Assembly: GCA_015069425.1 (NCBI GenBank)
Contig: SVIP01000001.1
Span: 1-64,000 of the forward strand
Direction of reading: 5' to 3'
Source of the DNA: Clostridiales bacterium
GTDB taxonomy: Bacteria > Bacillota > Clostridia > Christensenellales > Borkfalkiaceae
DNA: 64,000 nucleotides
Notes under the pieces: generated by a model
Databases searched by the model: none
The model's input: only the letters and a program-made list of their open reading frames with translations
What the model was told of the DNA's origin: nothing
Translations under genes and position numbers: made by a program
Shown: positions 17,374 to 25,995 of the stretch, piece by piece
Numbering within the stretch: position 1 is the first letter of the stretch
Layout of the letters: each line of letters opens with the position of its first letter

Positions 17374-19251
17374 TTACACTGGCATTATTGGATTGCTTAA
17401 TTTATCAAGCAATTTTTCATCTTTTACGAAATAAAGTATTTTTGACTCGTGTGGTTTTAGTTTGAAAGTGAATTTATTATTCTTAGCCAATCTATCTTTA
17501 GAAAAATACTCCATTGCGTATTTTTGTTCTGTAAGATTTATTTCAAAGCTATCTTCAATATCAATCCAATTTATAAGTGCATACATTTCATATTCCCCCG
17601 TATTTTCATACTTAAATATTGAAGGAATTTCTCTTTCATATAAATCAAGCGCAATTGCTGGTGACTGATTTAATGGATATAAACTTTTTATCTTATCAAT
17701 TTCTTTATCCCCAAGTAACGACAACTTGTCTGATGACATCATTGCTCCACCCGAGACACTCATAAACGCAACAAACGAATTGATTTCCATTTCATCTCTC
17801 GTGCAAAATCTACGACAATGTTCGTCTTCGTTTTTGTTGGTTCTAACCATAATACAGTCAGGGTCAGTATAGGTATATTCGTGTATATAAGTTCTCTTTA
17901 GAACTTGTCTGCCACATTGTCTAAGCATATCCCAGTTTTCAAAAATATCTTTACCTGTTCTAACTCCGTCTGAAAGTCCAGCGGTTGGACCTATCGGACT
18001 TGAACAAGATAGTAAGAATGTATCTTCTGGTGCGGTTTCTTTTATTATTTTCCACATTTCACGATAATTTTTTATCGAATTAAATTCTTTATCTTGATAG
18101 CCGTCAAGAGCGATAAAGTCTAAGGTTAAATCTACTTTTAAGTAACGGAAACCCCATTCAATAGTAAATTTTTTAATCAAATCTCTCAACCAGTTTCTAG
18201 CCCCTTCTCTTGAGAAATCGATATATTTTTTTCTATGCGAAACAAAATCACTATCTTGAATAAACCAATCTTGATGATTTTTAAAAGTTTCTGAATCCTT
18301 ATCAAAAAAGAATGGTGCAACCCATAAACCAGGGGTAAAACCTAATTCTTTAATCTTATCTGCAATTGCTTTCATTCCTGATGGGAATTTTTCGTTAGGA
18401 TCCCAATCACCGTGTTTTTTCTCCCACCCCTCGTCTATTTGAATAACGTCAAAGGGTAAACCTTTTTCTTTTGCAACTTTTGCATTTTCTAAAATTCTAT
18501 CTTCAGTTATATCTTCAAGATAGTAATACCAACTACACCAACCTGACGGCATTTTGAATCTTCGTTCACACTTATTCAAGTCTTTAATAGCCTTTCCGTA
18601 CGATATAAGGGCATCTTTATCTTCAATGGCTATTATAAATTTATCTGTTTTAAATATGTCTCCATCGCTTAGCGATTTAGTATAAAAGTCGTATAAATGT
18701 TCATTTTTATGAGCATATAATACAAATTCACCTGTTTCAGAAACTGTCACTGTACTAAAATAATTACCAAATGTTACAGCACCTAAAGCAACGTATTTTT
18801 GCGTTTTTTCGTCCTTTAAGCCAACAAACTGATTAGCAACTATTGTTTGGTTTTTTAATAATGCAGTAGTTATCCCTGGTGTATTCATTGAAAAAATGCA
18901 TCTATTTCCGTTAAACCATTCACCGTGATTATATACCGCACTCGTTGCTCTAATTGGCAATCGTCCTAATATTTTAAGTCTAAGAACACCGTTTACGGTA
19001 GTTTTGCCTGCTAAATAGTTCGCCCAAACAAGCAAACCATTTTTACTTTCTTCAAAGAAAATTTGCATCGCTCCGCCATCATCGGCCTCAGCCTTTGCAC
19101 TTTTTCCGTCGTCTTGAATGTTCCAAGTTAAATTTTTAATATCTACGTAGTTTTCTGATGTTCCGTAATACTCTAGAAACACTTTAAAATCAGAAATTTC
19201 ATAACCGTTTATATTTACGTTTAATTTTCCGTTGCTAATATATACTTTCAT
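17374..19251 (-). CDS. Alpha-galactosidase-like glycosidase (GH36)
   Basis: This 625-residue protein has the GH36/GH27-clan layout: an N-terminal beta-sandwich (about 1-220), a TIM barrel from MPSGWCSWYYYLEDIT (about 235) and a C-terminal beta domain. The barrel carries PFDVIQIDEGWEKKHGDW, the nucleophile region YLKVDLTLDF, and SDGVRTGKD at the position of the acid/base aspartate. There is no signal peptide, so it acts in the cytoplasm on imported alpha-galactosides. GGAGT lies just upstream of the ATG. It is the last gene of the kinase-isomerase-aldolase operon, 10 bp after the aldo/keto reductase gene. Substrate is inferred from the family, not demonstrated. Confidence 0.87.
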   Translation of the reverse strand: MKVYISNGKLNVNINGYEISDFKVFLEYYGTSENYVDIKNLTWNIQDDGKSAKAEADDGGAMQIFFEESKNGLLVWANYLAGKTTVNGVLRLKILGRLPIRATSAVYNHGEWFNGNRCIFSMNTPGITTALLKNQTIVANQFVGLKDEKTQKYVALGAVTFGNYFSTVTVSETGEFVLYAHKNEHLYDFYTKSLSDGDIFKTDKFIIAIEDKDALISYGKAIKDLNKCERRFKMPSGWCSWYYYLEDITEDRILENAKVAKEKGLPFDVIQIDEGWEKKHGDWDPNEKFPSGMKAIADKIKELGFTPGLWVAPFFFDKDSETFKNHQDWFIQDSDFVSHRKKYIDFSREGARNWLRDLIKKFTIEWGFRYLKVDLTLDFIALDGYQDKEFNSIKNYREMWKIIKETAPEDTFLLSCSSPIGPTAGLSDGVRTGKDIFENWDMLRQCGRQVLKRTYIHEYTYTDPDCIMVRTNKNEDEHCRRFCTRDEMEINSFVAFMSVSGGAMMSSDKLSLLGDKEIDKIKSLYPLNQSPAIALDLYEREIPSIFKYENTGEYEMYALINWIDIEDSFEINLTEQKYAMEYFSKDRLAKNNKFTFKLKPHESKILYFVKDEKLLDKLSNPIMPV

Positions 19252-19261
19252 ATTTACTCCG

Positions 19262-20215
19262 TTATTTTAACAGTTCTTCGTAATACTTTTCAGGCGTATT
19301 GACCGACATCAAAGAATCGTCTAAGAATTCCATATTAAATCCACCAACGATAGGTATTGCATCAATATCTTTACTCTTAAACAAGTGTACCAACCCTAAA
19401 GCGGTCGGCGAAATCCCTGTTTCTTTTGATATTCTTCTTGCCGTCTCAATTCTTTCCAAATTTGTTGCATTTTTATATTTAGCAATATAATGTTCTGGCA
19501 AATTGTCTATGCCGTTTTTTACCGCCATTGAATAAAACCCTTGTGCTTGCGAACTAAAACACATCAGATTTACGTCATTATTCTTATACCACTCGTACTC
19601 TTCGTCGTTCATCAAAACTAAGGTATCGTCTGGTTCACCTTCAACGTTAATTTTTGCATAACTCCACATTATTTCACTAAATGTAAATTTAACCATTCCG
19701 TTTTCTTCTGCAAATTTATTCGCTTCGGCGATACGCTTACCCGTCCAGTTTGATGCACCGATTAATCTAGCCTTTCCCTCTTTAACAAAGTTGTTAAGTA
19801 TAGGCATGATTTCACTAACTGGTTTTGTTACATCATCTCTATGCAAATAATATATATCTATACAATCCGTTTGAAGATATTTTAAACTTTCGTTCATATC
19901 GTCTTCAATGGCTTCTTTATTTATTCTTGAAATATGTTTATTCCCTTTCGGCGGATGTCCGCCTTTTGTTGCGACTCTCATTTTACCTTTAAGTCCACGA
20001 GATTTTATCCATTCACCTATCGTTGATTCAGACGCATTTGCACCACCTGGCAACCAGTTCGCATAAATTCTGCCAGTATCTATAAGATTTCCGCCCTGCT
20101 CATAATATCTATCCATAAGTTTAAAACTCATCTCTTTTGATACTTTTGAACCAAATTCAGCTGCGCCCAATGCTATTTTTGAAAATTTAATTCCATTTCT
20201 TTCTGTGTAAAACAT
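19262..20215 (-). CDS. Aldo/keto reductase
   Basis: This 317-residue TIM-barrel oxidoreductase shows the full catalytic tetrad: Asp and Tyr in LIDTGRIYANW, Lys in VATKGG and His in YYLHRDD. An NADP-type C-terminal segment (IPIVGGFNMEFLDDSL) is also present. AAGGAGA precedes the ATG. Because it sits with an isomerase, a kinase and an aldolase, an attractive role is reduction of an aldehyde from aldol cleavage, such as lactaldehyde to 1,2-propanediol. This is inference; general sugar or aldehyde reduction is equally compatible with the sequence. Confidence 0.87.
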   Translation of the reverse strand: MFYTERNGIKFSKIALGAAEFGSKVSKEMSFKLMDRYYEQGGNLIDTGRIYANWLPGGANASESTIGEWIKSRGLKGKMRVATKGGHPPKGNKHISRINKEAIEDDMNESLKYLQTDCIDIYYLHRDDVTKPVSEIMPILNNFVKEGKARLIGASNWTGKRIAEANKFAEENGMVKFTFSEIMWSYAKINVEGEPDDTLVLMNDEEYEWYKNNDVNLMCFSSQAQGFYSMAVKNGIDNLPEHYIAKYKNATNLERIETARRISKETGISPTALGLVHLFKSKDIDAIPIVGGFNMEFLDDSLMSVNTPEKYYEELLK

Positions 20216-20224
20216 ATTTTCTCC

Positions 20225-21133
20225 TTATATCTCTTTTACTCTAATTGATAAATCAAATTTTATTTCTTCTTTTGCCTTTATCTTCTTGTATTTAAACTTA
20301 TCGTCTAAAAGTGTTGTACAAGGCTCTAATCCTAAAGCGTAATCACCACTACATATACTCTTCCACTCAACAAGATTACCTAAAGTATCTTTTGAATACG
20401 ATAGAATAAATTCTTTCCCTAATTTTTTATTAACTAACCTAGCTTTGGGCTCTTTTAGCGTTAAGAAATAGCAAGTTTCTTCCTTTTCAGGAAAAGCATC
20501 TGTAATATAATGACGTTCGTTCTTTTCCTTTTCAGCAAGAGCTGTTCTAGGAATACAACTTTCTTCGTCTAAAATAATTTCACAACCCTCGTCTAACATT
20601 GGATATCCTACATTTACGTGATACAATAAGCAATAATCTTCCGTTTTATATCCCTCGTTGACTAAAAGGTCTTGAATTTTTATTTCATCACTACCTATTT
20701 TAGATATAATCGTTCTTTTAATAACTAAATTTTGTCCGAAAAGTGCAGTGTTTCTTATATTTGCTTTTACAACTATTTCTTCTTCAGTGCATTCGCATAA
20801 TGTAACTTCTGCAGTATTGTTATGGAAACTACCATGTAATTCAAAGCCGTCTCTCCCACCAACACTATCAAGCCCACAAGTATAGAGCATTCCACCTTCA
20901 AAACGATTTAAAAAACCTATTTCTCTTGCAGTAAATGCATTTTTTGAAAGAAAAGAAACGTTTTGTCCTTTATGATAAACTTGCATAACGTCAAGTGCTT
21001 TGCTTTCATTAAGCAAAAATCTTACTTTCCCGTTATCACAATCTATTACTCTTAAACCTTTTTCTCTTCCATCAGTAAATTCATACCGCCTTACACTTGC
21101 AACTTGTGCTAAATTAGAAATTTTACCGTCCAC
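20225..21133 (-). CDS. DUF4432 family aldose-epimerase-like protein
   Basis: The 302-residue protein matches the DUF4432 group of the galactose mutarotase fold. The tell-tale segments are EGGMLYTCGLDSVGGRDG, then ELHGSFHN and LLYHVNVGYPMLDEGCE, which hold the His and acidic residues expected in the sugar pocket. The start is GTG at 21133: AAAGGTGG is suitably placed, and the nearby ATG at 21140 is out of frame. It lies between the aldolase and aldo/keto reductase genes. Members often accompany sugar isomerases and probably convert anomers, but the exact sugar is unknown. Confidence 0.82.
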   Translation of the reverse strand: MDGKISNLAQVASVRRYEFTDGREKGLRVIDCDNGKVRFLLNESKALDVMQVYHKGQNVSFLSKNAFTAREIGFLNRFEGGMLYTCGLDSVGGRDGFELHGSFHNNTAEVTLCECTEEEIVVKANIRNTALFGQNLVIKRTIISKIGSDEIKIQDLLVNEGYKTEDYCLLYHVNVGYPMLDEGCEIILDEESCIPRTALAEKEKNERHYITDAFPEKEETCYFLTLKEPKARLVNKKLGKEFILSYSKDTLGNLVEWKSICSGDYALGLEPCTTLLDDKFKYKKIKAKEEIKFDLSIRVKEI

Positions 21134-21161
21134 TTTTCATAACCACCTTTTTTGTTTAATT

Positions 21162-22163
21162 TTATACAGTGTACCACATAGTTAAATAGTCTGTAACTAT
21201 TTTCTTAATTTCATTGAATATGATTTCCTGACGATACTTTGTTGTAAAGAACCCTAAATTAATCTTTTCTCCCGTACGACATTTTTCAGTTAAATACCCT
21301 TCTTCTATAAGTTTATCTACAATTTCTATGCCACCTACTTTACTTGAGTTCTTTACCATTTCATAAAATAAAATCTTTGAACTATCTCTTTCCATAGCAG
21401 TCCAAATATTAACCTTACAGACGCCGTCAGCAAACAATTCTTTAACTTGTTCGTTGCTTACGCTACTAGTTCCGTGAAGCACAATATTGCTACCGATTAC
21501 CTTCTTAATTTCTCTTGCTAATTCACCGTGATACTTAAGGTCTTTACCTGTTGCTCTATGCTCTGTACCGAGATTTGCAACTATCATATCAACACCCGTT
21601 TTTTCCATATACTTTTTAGCGTTTTCTGGTGTAGTCATCGCATTATGCGTTGTTCCTGTCGCATCAACTATTTCGTCACACGCACCCTCAATGAAAATTT
21701 TACCTTTCATCTTTTCTACGAACTTTGCAGTCATTTCCATATTCTTTTCAAATGGAAGAGCCGAAGCATCGTACATTATTGATGAAAATGCAGATAAATC
21801 TGAGTTAATTAATTCCAAATCATCGTCAAATTGAATGTGGTCAAGGTGAATAAGAACGTCAACGTCTTCATACTTTGCACCCACACCAGCTAAAGCTTCA
21901 ATATCTTCTCTAAATAATTTTAGTCCAGTTTTCCAATCGCCTGTATTAGTATAGTTAATTGCTTGACTTCTATGAGAATAACAGCAGGTTATTGCTATTA
22001 TAATAGGTACTCTTCTACTAATTTTCTTACCGTAATCACTGCAAGCAGATAAAATCGCTTCGGTTGTTGTTTGATTTTCCGTACAAAGACAAGGAATTAC
22101 CCAACCGTCTTTTTGTGCTGTGTCAAAAACTTTCTTTACTTCATCAAACTTAGTTATAATCAT
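21162..22163 (-). CDS. Class II (metal-dependent) ketose-phosphate aldolase
   Basis: This 333-residue protein belongs to the FbaA/GatY/IolJ family. Metal and substrate residues are visible in LIHLDHIQFDDD (zinc His and catalytic Asp region), NLGTEHRATG, VLHGTSSV and VCKVNIWTAMERD (phosphate-binding loop). AAAGGAGA precedes the ATG. In the operon it follows a sugar isomerase and a FGGY kinase, so it should split the resulting ketose phosphate into dihydroxyacetone phosphate plus an aldehyde. The sequence is divergent from housekeeping fructose-bisphosphate aldolase, which fits a dedicated catabolic enzyme; the substrate cannot be read from the sequence. Confidence 0.85.
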   Translation of the reverse strand: MIITKFDEVKKVFDTAQKDGWVIPCLCTENQTTTEAILSACSDYGKKISRRVPIIIAITCCYSHRSQAINYTNTGDWKTGLKLFREDIEALAGVGAKYEDVDVLIHLDHIQFDDDLELINSDLSAFSSIMYDASALPFEKNMEMTAKFVEKMKGKIFIEGACDEIVDATGTTHNAMTTPENAKKYMEKTGVDMIVANLGTEHRATGKDLKYHGELAREIKKVIGSNIVLHGTSSVSNEQVKELFADGVCKVNIWTAMERDSSKILFYEMVKNSSKVGGIEIVDKLIEEGYLTEKCRTGEKINLGFFTTKYRQEIIFNEIKKIVTDYLTMWYTV

Positions 22164-22176
22164 ATTTTTATCTCCT

Positions 22177-23571
22177 TTATTTATCTATATCTACAATTTC
22201 ATAACCTAAATAGGTACTGAATGCTTCTTCTAAAACATACTTCATGTGTCCAACGCCTACAGTCGTATGATGCTTAAATCCGCCTTTCGCAAGTTTAATG
22301 AGTTTATCCTGCAAGTTTGGAATTTCCGCTACGCCACCGCATCCGAAAAATTCAGGCTCAATTACGTCATCTGTAAATTTCGCTTCACTTGCATAAACTT
22401 TTAACACACCGTTTTCGGTAAATGCATTTGACATTGTCATGTCAAACTGTGCAATTCTACCTTCGTTTGTTCCCCAACCACTACCAGGATCGCCTTTAGC
22501 AAACATCTTATGTTCGGTTATAGTGCCTTTGCCCGCCATTAAGCTTTGAGCAACAGGTCCACAGTGGAAGAGAATAACTTTATTTTCGTCTTCACCATAG
22601 TTATTGTTCCAATCCAAGCAAGCAGTCGCTTTGCCAGATGCTAAATTCATTGCACGCATTGTTATCGCACTTGTAAGGTCGATTTCACAAGAGCATACAA
22701 TTCCTCTATCATTAAGTTCTGAAATCAACACACACGGACACACCCTTAAAATGGTCTCCATTTCGTTCCAACAACGCAGAGTAATAGCATCTAAATGATA
22801 TTCTTTTATGTATTCGTCAATAACAACTGAAATTTTAGCAAGCATGTTCTTATTCTTTTCAGGTACCTTGCTAAAGTCAGCGTAGTTTTCAAGAGTTTTC
22901 TTCTTTTCAATAACTGCTACTTCGTCGTCTTTTTTGTTTTGAACTTTAAATATTAATTCAGAAAGGTCAAAACTTTCAACGTTTATTCCATATCTTTGTA
23001 AGGTTACTTCATCAAAACGTACCGTCTTAAACGCAGTCGTTCTAGCACCGATACAGCCAAGATTAAAGCGTTTCATGCCCTTAACAATTCTACATATCGC
23101 AGAAAAATCTTCGAGATTTTTCTTAAATGCATCGCTCAAAGGATGCACAACGTGTGGTTTCATAACAGTAAACGGTATTTTATATTGATAAAAAACGTCT
23201 GTTACAGAAAATTTACCACAATATGCGTCTCTTCTATGCTTAAAATCCATTTTCCCTATTTCATCAGGATATGCCTGCATCAAAATAGGCACGTTTGCGT
23301 CTTGAAGAGCGGCAACTGCTCCATTTTCATCAATGAATATTGGCATACATAAAATAACGCCATCGTATTCGCCTTCATGTGATTTTAACCAATCATGGTA
23401 AAGTCTTCCCTCGTCACGAGTTTCAACTGCTCCGTAACGAGTTGCCTTTTCGTCCATAACTAAATACTCATGCCCAGCATCAGTAACTGCTTTAATCATG
23501 TCTTCTCTTGCTCCTGCGATTAATTCTGCAGGCATAAATCCACGATTTCCAAAAAATAATGCAAATTTCAT
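22177..23571 (-). CDS. L-fucose/L-arabinose isomerase family protein
   Basis: This 464-residue protein belongs to the FucI/AraA-like isomerase superfamily (COG2407 type). It has an N-terminal Rossmann-like region (GVILCMPIFIDENGAVAAL), a middle part with AITLRCWNEMETI carrying an acidic metal ligand, and C-terminal LFHCGPVAQSL and FKHHTTVGVGHM supplying His ligands. The SD (TGGAGATG) lies within the end of the kinase gene; the two genes are 1 bp apart. It should convert an aldose to the ketose that the upstream kinase phosphorylates. A 6-deoxyhexose such as fucose or rhamnose is possible but unproven. Confidence 0.85.
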   Translation of the reverse strand: MKFALFFGNRGFMPAELIAGAREDMIKAVTDAGHEYLVMDEKATRYGAVETRDEGRLYHDWLKSHEGEYDGVILCMPIFIDENGAVAALQDANVPILMQAYPDEIGKMDFKHRRDAYCGKFSVTDVFYQYKIPFTVMKPHVVHPLSDAFKKNLEDFSAICRIVKGMKRFNLGCIGARTTAFKTVRFDEVTLQRYGINVESFDLSELIFKVQNKKDDEVAVIEKKKTLENYADFSKVPEKNKNMLAKISVVIDEYIKEYHLDAITLRCWNEMETILRVCPCVLISELNDRGIVCSCEIDLTSAITMRAMNLASGKATACLDWNNNYGEDENKVILFHCGPVAQSLMAGKGTITEHKMFAKGDPGSGWGTNEGRIAQFDMTMSNAFTENGVLKVYASEAKFTDDVIEPEFFGCGGVAEIPNLQDKLIKLAKGGFKHHTTVGVGHMKYVLEEAFSTYLGYEIVDIDK

Positions 23572-23572
23572 A

Positions 23573-25045
23573 TTAGTACATCTCCATTAATGTTTTATAT
23601 ATTTTTTTGTATTTTTCATACTTATTTACATATTGATTACAATTCTCTTTTTTAGGCTTAAATTCTTTTTTATATCTTACAAACTTATCCCTTGCACTTT
23701 CTAAATCCTTAAATTGTCCTAACGCAACCGCTTGTAATATTGCAACCCCACAAAGTCCACCTTCAGATGAACGCAAGGTTTTTAAATTCAGTCCAGTAAT
23801 GTCTGCTTTTATTTGTAGCCACTTATCTGAATTCGCACCGCCTCCCGTTGCCACTACTTTCTTAATATTTACGCCAAAGTCCTTAACGATATCAAGATTG
23901 AGTTTCATTTCAAAAGAAGTTCCTTCAAGTATGGCACGATATACGTCTGAATCGGTTGAATCTAAAGTTAAGTTCAGTATTGCGCCTTTTGCGTGTCCGT
24001 CTTGATAGGGATTTGCACAGCCTGCAAAATATGGTAATAACAATAGTTCGTTGGTTTTATCATCTATTTTGTCTTCAATATACTCAAAAAAGTTTTGCTT
24101 TTCCCCAACGTAACCATGAATAATGCTATTCTTAAACCAATTTACTAACGAACCTGATGAATAACTCAAAATATAGGTACAATAAACACCGTCTTTGGCA
24201 AACGGTACAGCTGGGTACCCCATTCGTCCAAACTCAAGATTTTTTGGCGGAGAATCAAATAGTGCCGTAATACATTCTACCGTACCCATTCCGTCTGCTG
24301 CCTCACCAGCATTTATTACACCTGCACCTAAAGTCGCACATATTTGGTCATGAGAACCTAAAACAAGTTTGCAATTTTTGCTCAAATTAAGTTCTTTAGC
24401 TATATCTTCTTTTACGCACCCCACTATACTTCCCGTAGGCATAGGATTAGAAAATAAATTTTTATTTATATTAAATTCGTTTAATATTTCTTCGCTAAAT
24501 TTCTTGTTGATTATATCGAACGCACCAGTCCTTGCGGCTAACCCATAGTCTATAACTCGCTTTCCTGATAGGACATATCCAACATAGTCACCAATTAACA
24601 AAACTTTATCTGCTTTTTCAAATAGATCAGGATAATTTTCCTTTATCCATAACACTTTTGATAGTGAATACATTGCGTGAGGTAAAATTCCTGTCGTCGT
24701 ATACAAAAATTCTTCACTGAATTTTTCTTTTATTCTTTTTGCTTGCTCTTCTCCTCTTGTATCAGTGTATAACATTGGATAAAATAAAATGTTATCATCT
24801 TTATCCAGCATTACAAAAGCTTCGCCAAATGAAGAGACCGCAATCGAAGAAATATCCCCTATCTCCGAAGCACTCTTAATCAAGCCTTTTAAGGTGCTTG
24901 TTATTGCGTTGACGTCCACGTAAACGTCCAGCCCGTCTTTTCTTAGCGGATACTCTTTTGTTTGGTAAAATAGTATCTCGCCAGTTTCATTAAAAACCTG
25001 GGCTTTACAACAAGTTGTTCCTACATCTAAACATAAATATCTCAT
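23573..25045 (-). CDS. FGGY-family carbohydrate kinase
   Basis: This 490-residue kinase has the ASKHA ATPase fold. The phosphate-1 loop is LDVGTTCCKAQV at residue 6, the catalytic Asp lies in VLGSHDQICATLGAG, and the adenosine motif is VVATGGGANSDKWLQIKAD. It resembles xylulokinase, rhamnulokinase and fuculokinase, and the exact sugar cannot be assigned. It is the first gene of the six-gene catabolic operon and has an AAAAGGAA SD. The divergent PocR/AraC-type gene is 85 bp away and is the likely regulator. Confidence 0.88.
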   Translation of the reverse strand: MRYLCLDVGTTCCKAQVFNETGEILFYQTKEYPLRKDGLDVYVDVNAITSTLKGLIKSASEIGDISSIAVSSFGEAFVMLDKDDNILFYPMLYTDTRGEEQAKRIKEKFSEEFLYTTTGILPHAMYSLSKVLWIKENYPDLFEKADKVLLIGDYVGYVLSGKRVIDYGLAARTGAFDIINKKFSEEILNEFNINKNLFSNPMPTGSIVGCVKEDIAKELNLSKNCKLVLGSHDQICATLGAGVINAGEAADGMGTVECITALFDSPPKNLEFGRMGYPAVPFAKDGVYCTYILSYSSGSLVNWFKNSIIHGYVGEKQNFFEYIEDKIDDKTNELLLLPYFAGCANPYQDGHAKGAILNLTLDSTDSDVYRAILEGTSFEMKLNLDIVKDFGVNIKKVVATGGGANSDKWLQIKADITGLNLKTLRSSEGGLCGVAILQAVALGQFKDLESARDKFVRYKKEFKPKKENCNQYVNKYEKYKKIYKTLMEMY

Positions 25046-25093
25046 AATAATATTCCTTTTACATAATTTTACTTGATTAAAATATTTAAATAT

Positions 25094-25123
25094 AGTATAA
25101 TTTTAAAAAAAATATGGTAAAAT
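25094..25123. promoter_or_regulatory. Overlapping divergent promoters, kinase operon and PocR/AraC gene
   Basis: On the minus strand TTTACC (25116-25121) and TATACT (25094-25099) are 16 bases apart and drive the kinase operon. On the plus strand an extended -10, TGGTAAAAT, ends at 25123, seven bases before the regulator ATG. The two promoters overlap. Confidence 0.5.
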
Positions 25124-25130
25124 CGTATCT

Positions 25131-25961
25131 ATGATTACTAATAATCAAAATATTTCAACAAAAACAATAGACCAACTCTTGGTAGATTTCCACACCCTAA
25201 CAAACATGAAAATATGTATCTTTGACGCAAGTGGAAAAGAGATTGACTTTTATCCTGAACGTCTTTCACCTTTTTGTCAACAGTTAAGGAAAGACCATCA
25301 ACTAGATGAAATGTGTAAATTGTGCGATAAAAAAGCCATTACTGAGTGTAGAACTACAAGAATTGCTAAAATTTACACTTGCCACGCAGGGCTAACTGAA
25401 TGTGTTGCGCCTATTATAGTTGCAGGTGTAATACGTGGTTTTATAGCATTTGGACAAATTAGAGAAGAAAAAAGTAACGTAGCAGTAGAAGACCTTGCAA
25501 TTACTCTATATCCAGAACTTCAAAAAGAATACAATGCACTTCCAATTATTTCCAAGCGAAAAATTGAGGCTGCGGCTCATGTATTGGAAGCTTGCGCTAG
25601 TTATGAACAGTTTAAGCAATTTGTTGATACGTTAGAGAGCAATTTAGAAACAAGAATTGAAGAATACGTTGAGAAAAAACTAACTGAAAAAATAAGCGTT
25701 GAAAGAATGTGTCGGCACTTTCACTGTTCAAGAAAAGAACTTTATAACATAATAAAACGAGCGTACGATTGTACGCCCGCTGAATTTATTAAAAATCGTA
25801 GACTTAAATACGCTTGCGAACTACTACAAACGACAAGCAAATCGGTGTCTAAAATCGCAGTTTTGTGCGGTATTGAAGACTATAATTACTTTTCAAAAAT
25901 ATTTAAAAAAGAATTAGGCATTACACCAAGAGATTATAGAAAAAACAACACTGCAAAATAG
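25131..25961 (+). CDS. PocR-domain AraC-family transcriptional regulator
   Basis: This 276-residue regulator has an N-terminal PocR sensory domain (about 10-165) with its cysteine pattern (MCKLCDKKA, then IYTCHAGLTECVAPI) and the FIAFGQI strand. The C-terminal AraC HTH pair (about 180-272) has HCSRKELYNIIKRAYDCTPAEF and IEDYNYFSKIFKKELGITPR. PocR domains are known from 1,2-propanediol regulators and are thought to bind small hydrocarbon-type ligands. It is divergent from the kinase-isomerase-aldolase operon, which fits sensing a product of that pathway. There is no SD; the -10 box ends seven bases before the ATG, so the mRNA may be leaderless. Confidence 0.88.
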   Translation: MITNNQNISTKTIDQLLVDFHTLTNMKICIFDASGKEIDFYPERLSPFCQQLRKDHQLDEMCKLCDKKAITECRTTRIAKIYTCHAGLTECVAPIIVAGVIRGFIAFGQIREEKSNVAVEDLAITLYPELQKEYNALPIISKRKIEAAAHVLEACASYEQFKQFVDTLESNLETRIEEYVEKKLTEKISVERMCRHFHCSRKELYNIIKRAYDCTPAEFIKNRRLKYACELLQTTSKSVSKIAVLCGIEDYNYFSKIFKKELGITPRDYRKNNTAK

Positions 25962-25967
25962 TAAAAC

Positions 25968-25994
25968 AAAAAAGGCATCTGTGATGCCTTTTTT
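25968..25994. terminator. Bidirectional terminator
   Basis: GGCATC (25974-25979) and GATGCC (25983-25988) are flanked by A6 and T6. It can serve both the PocR/AraC gene and the convergent SGNH gene. Confidence 0.9.
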
Positions 25995-25995
25995 G

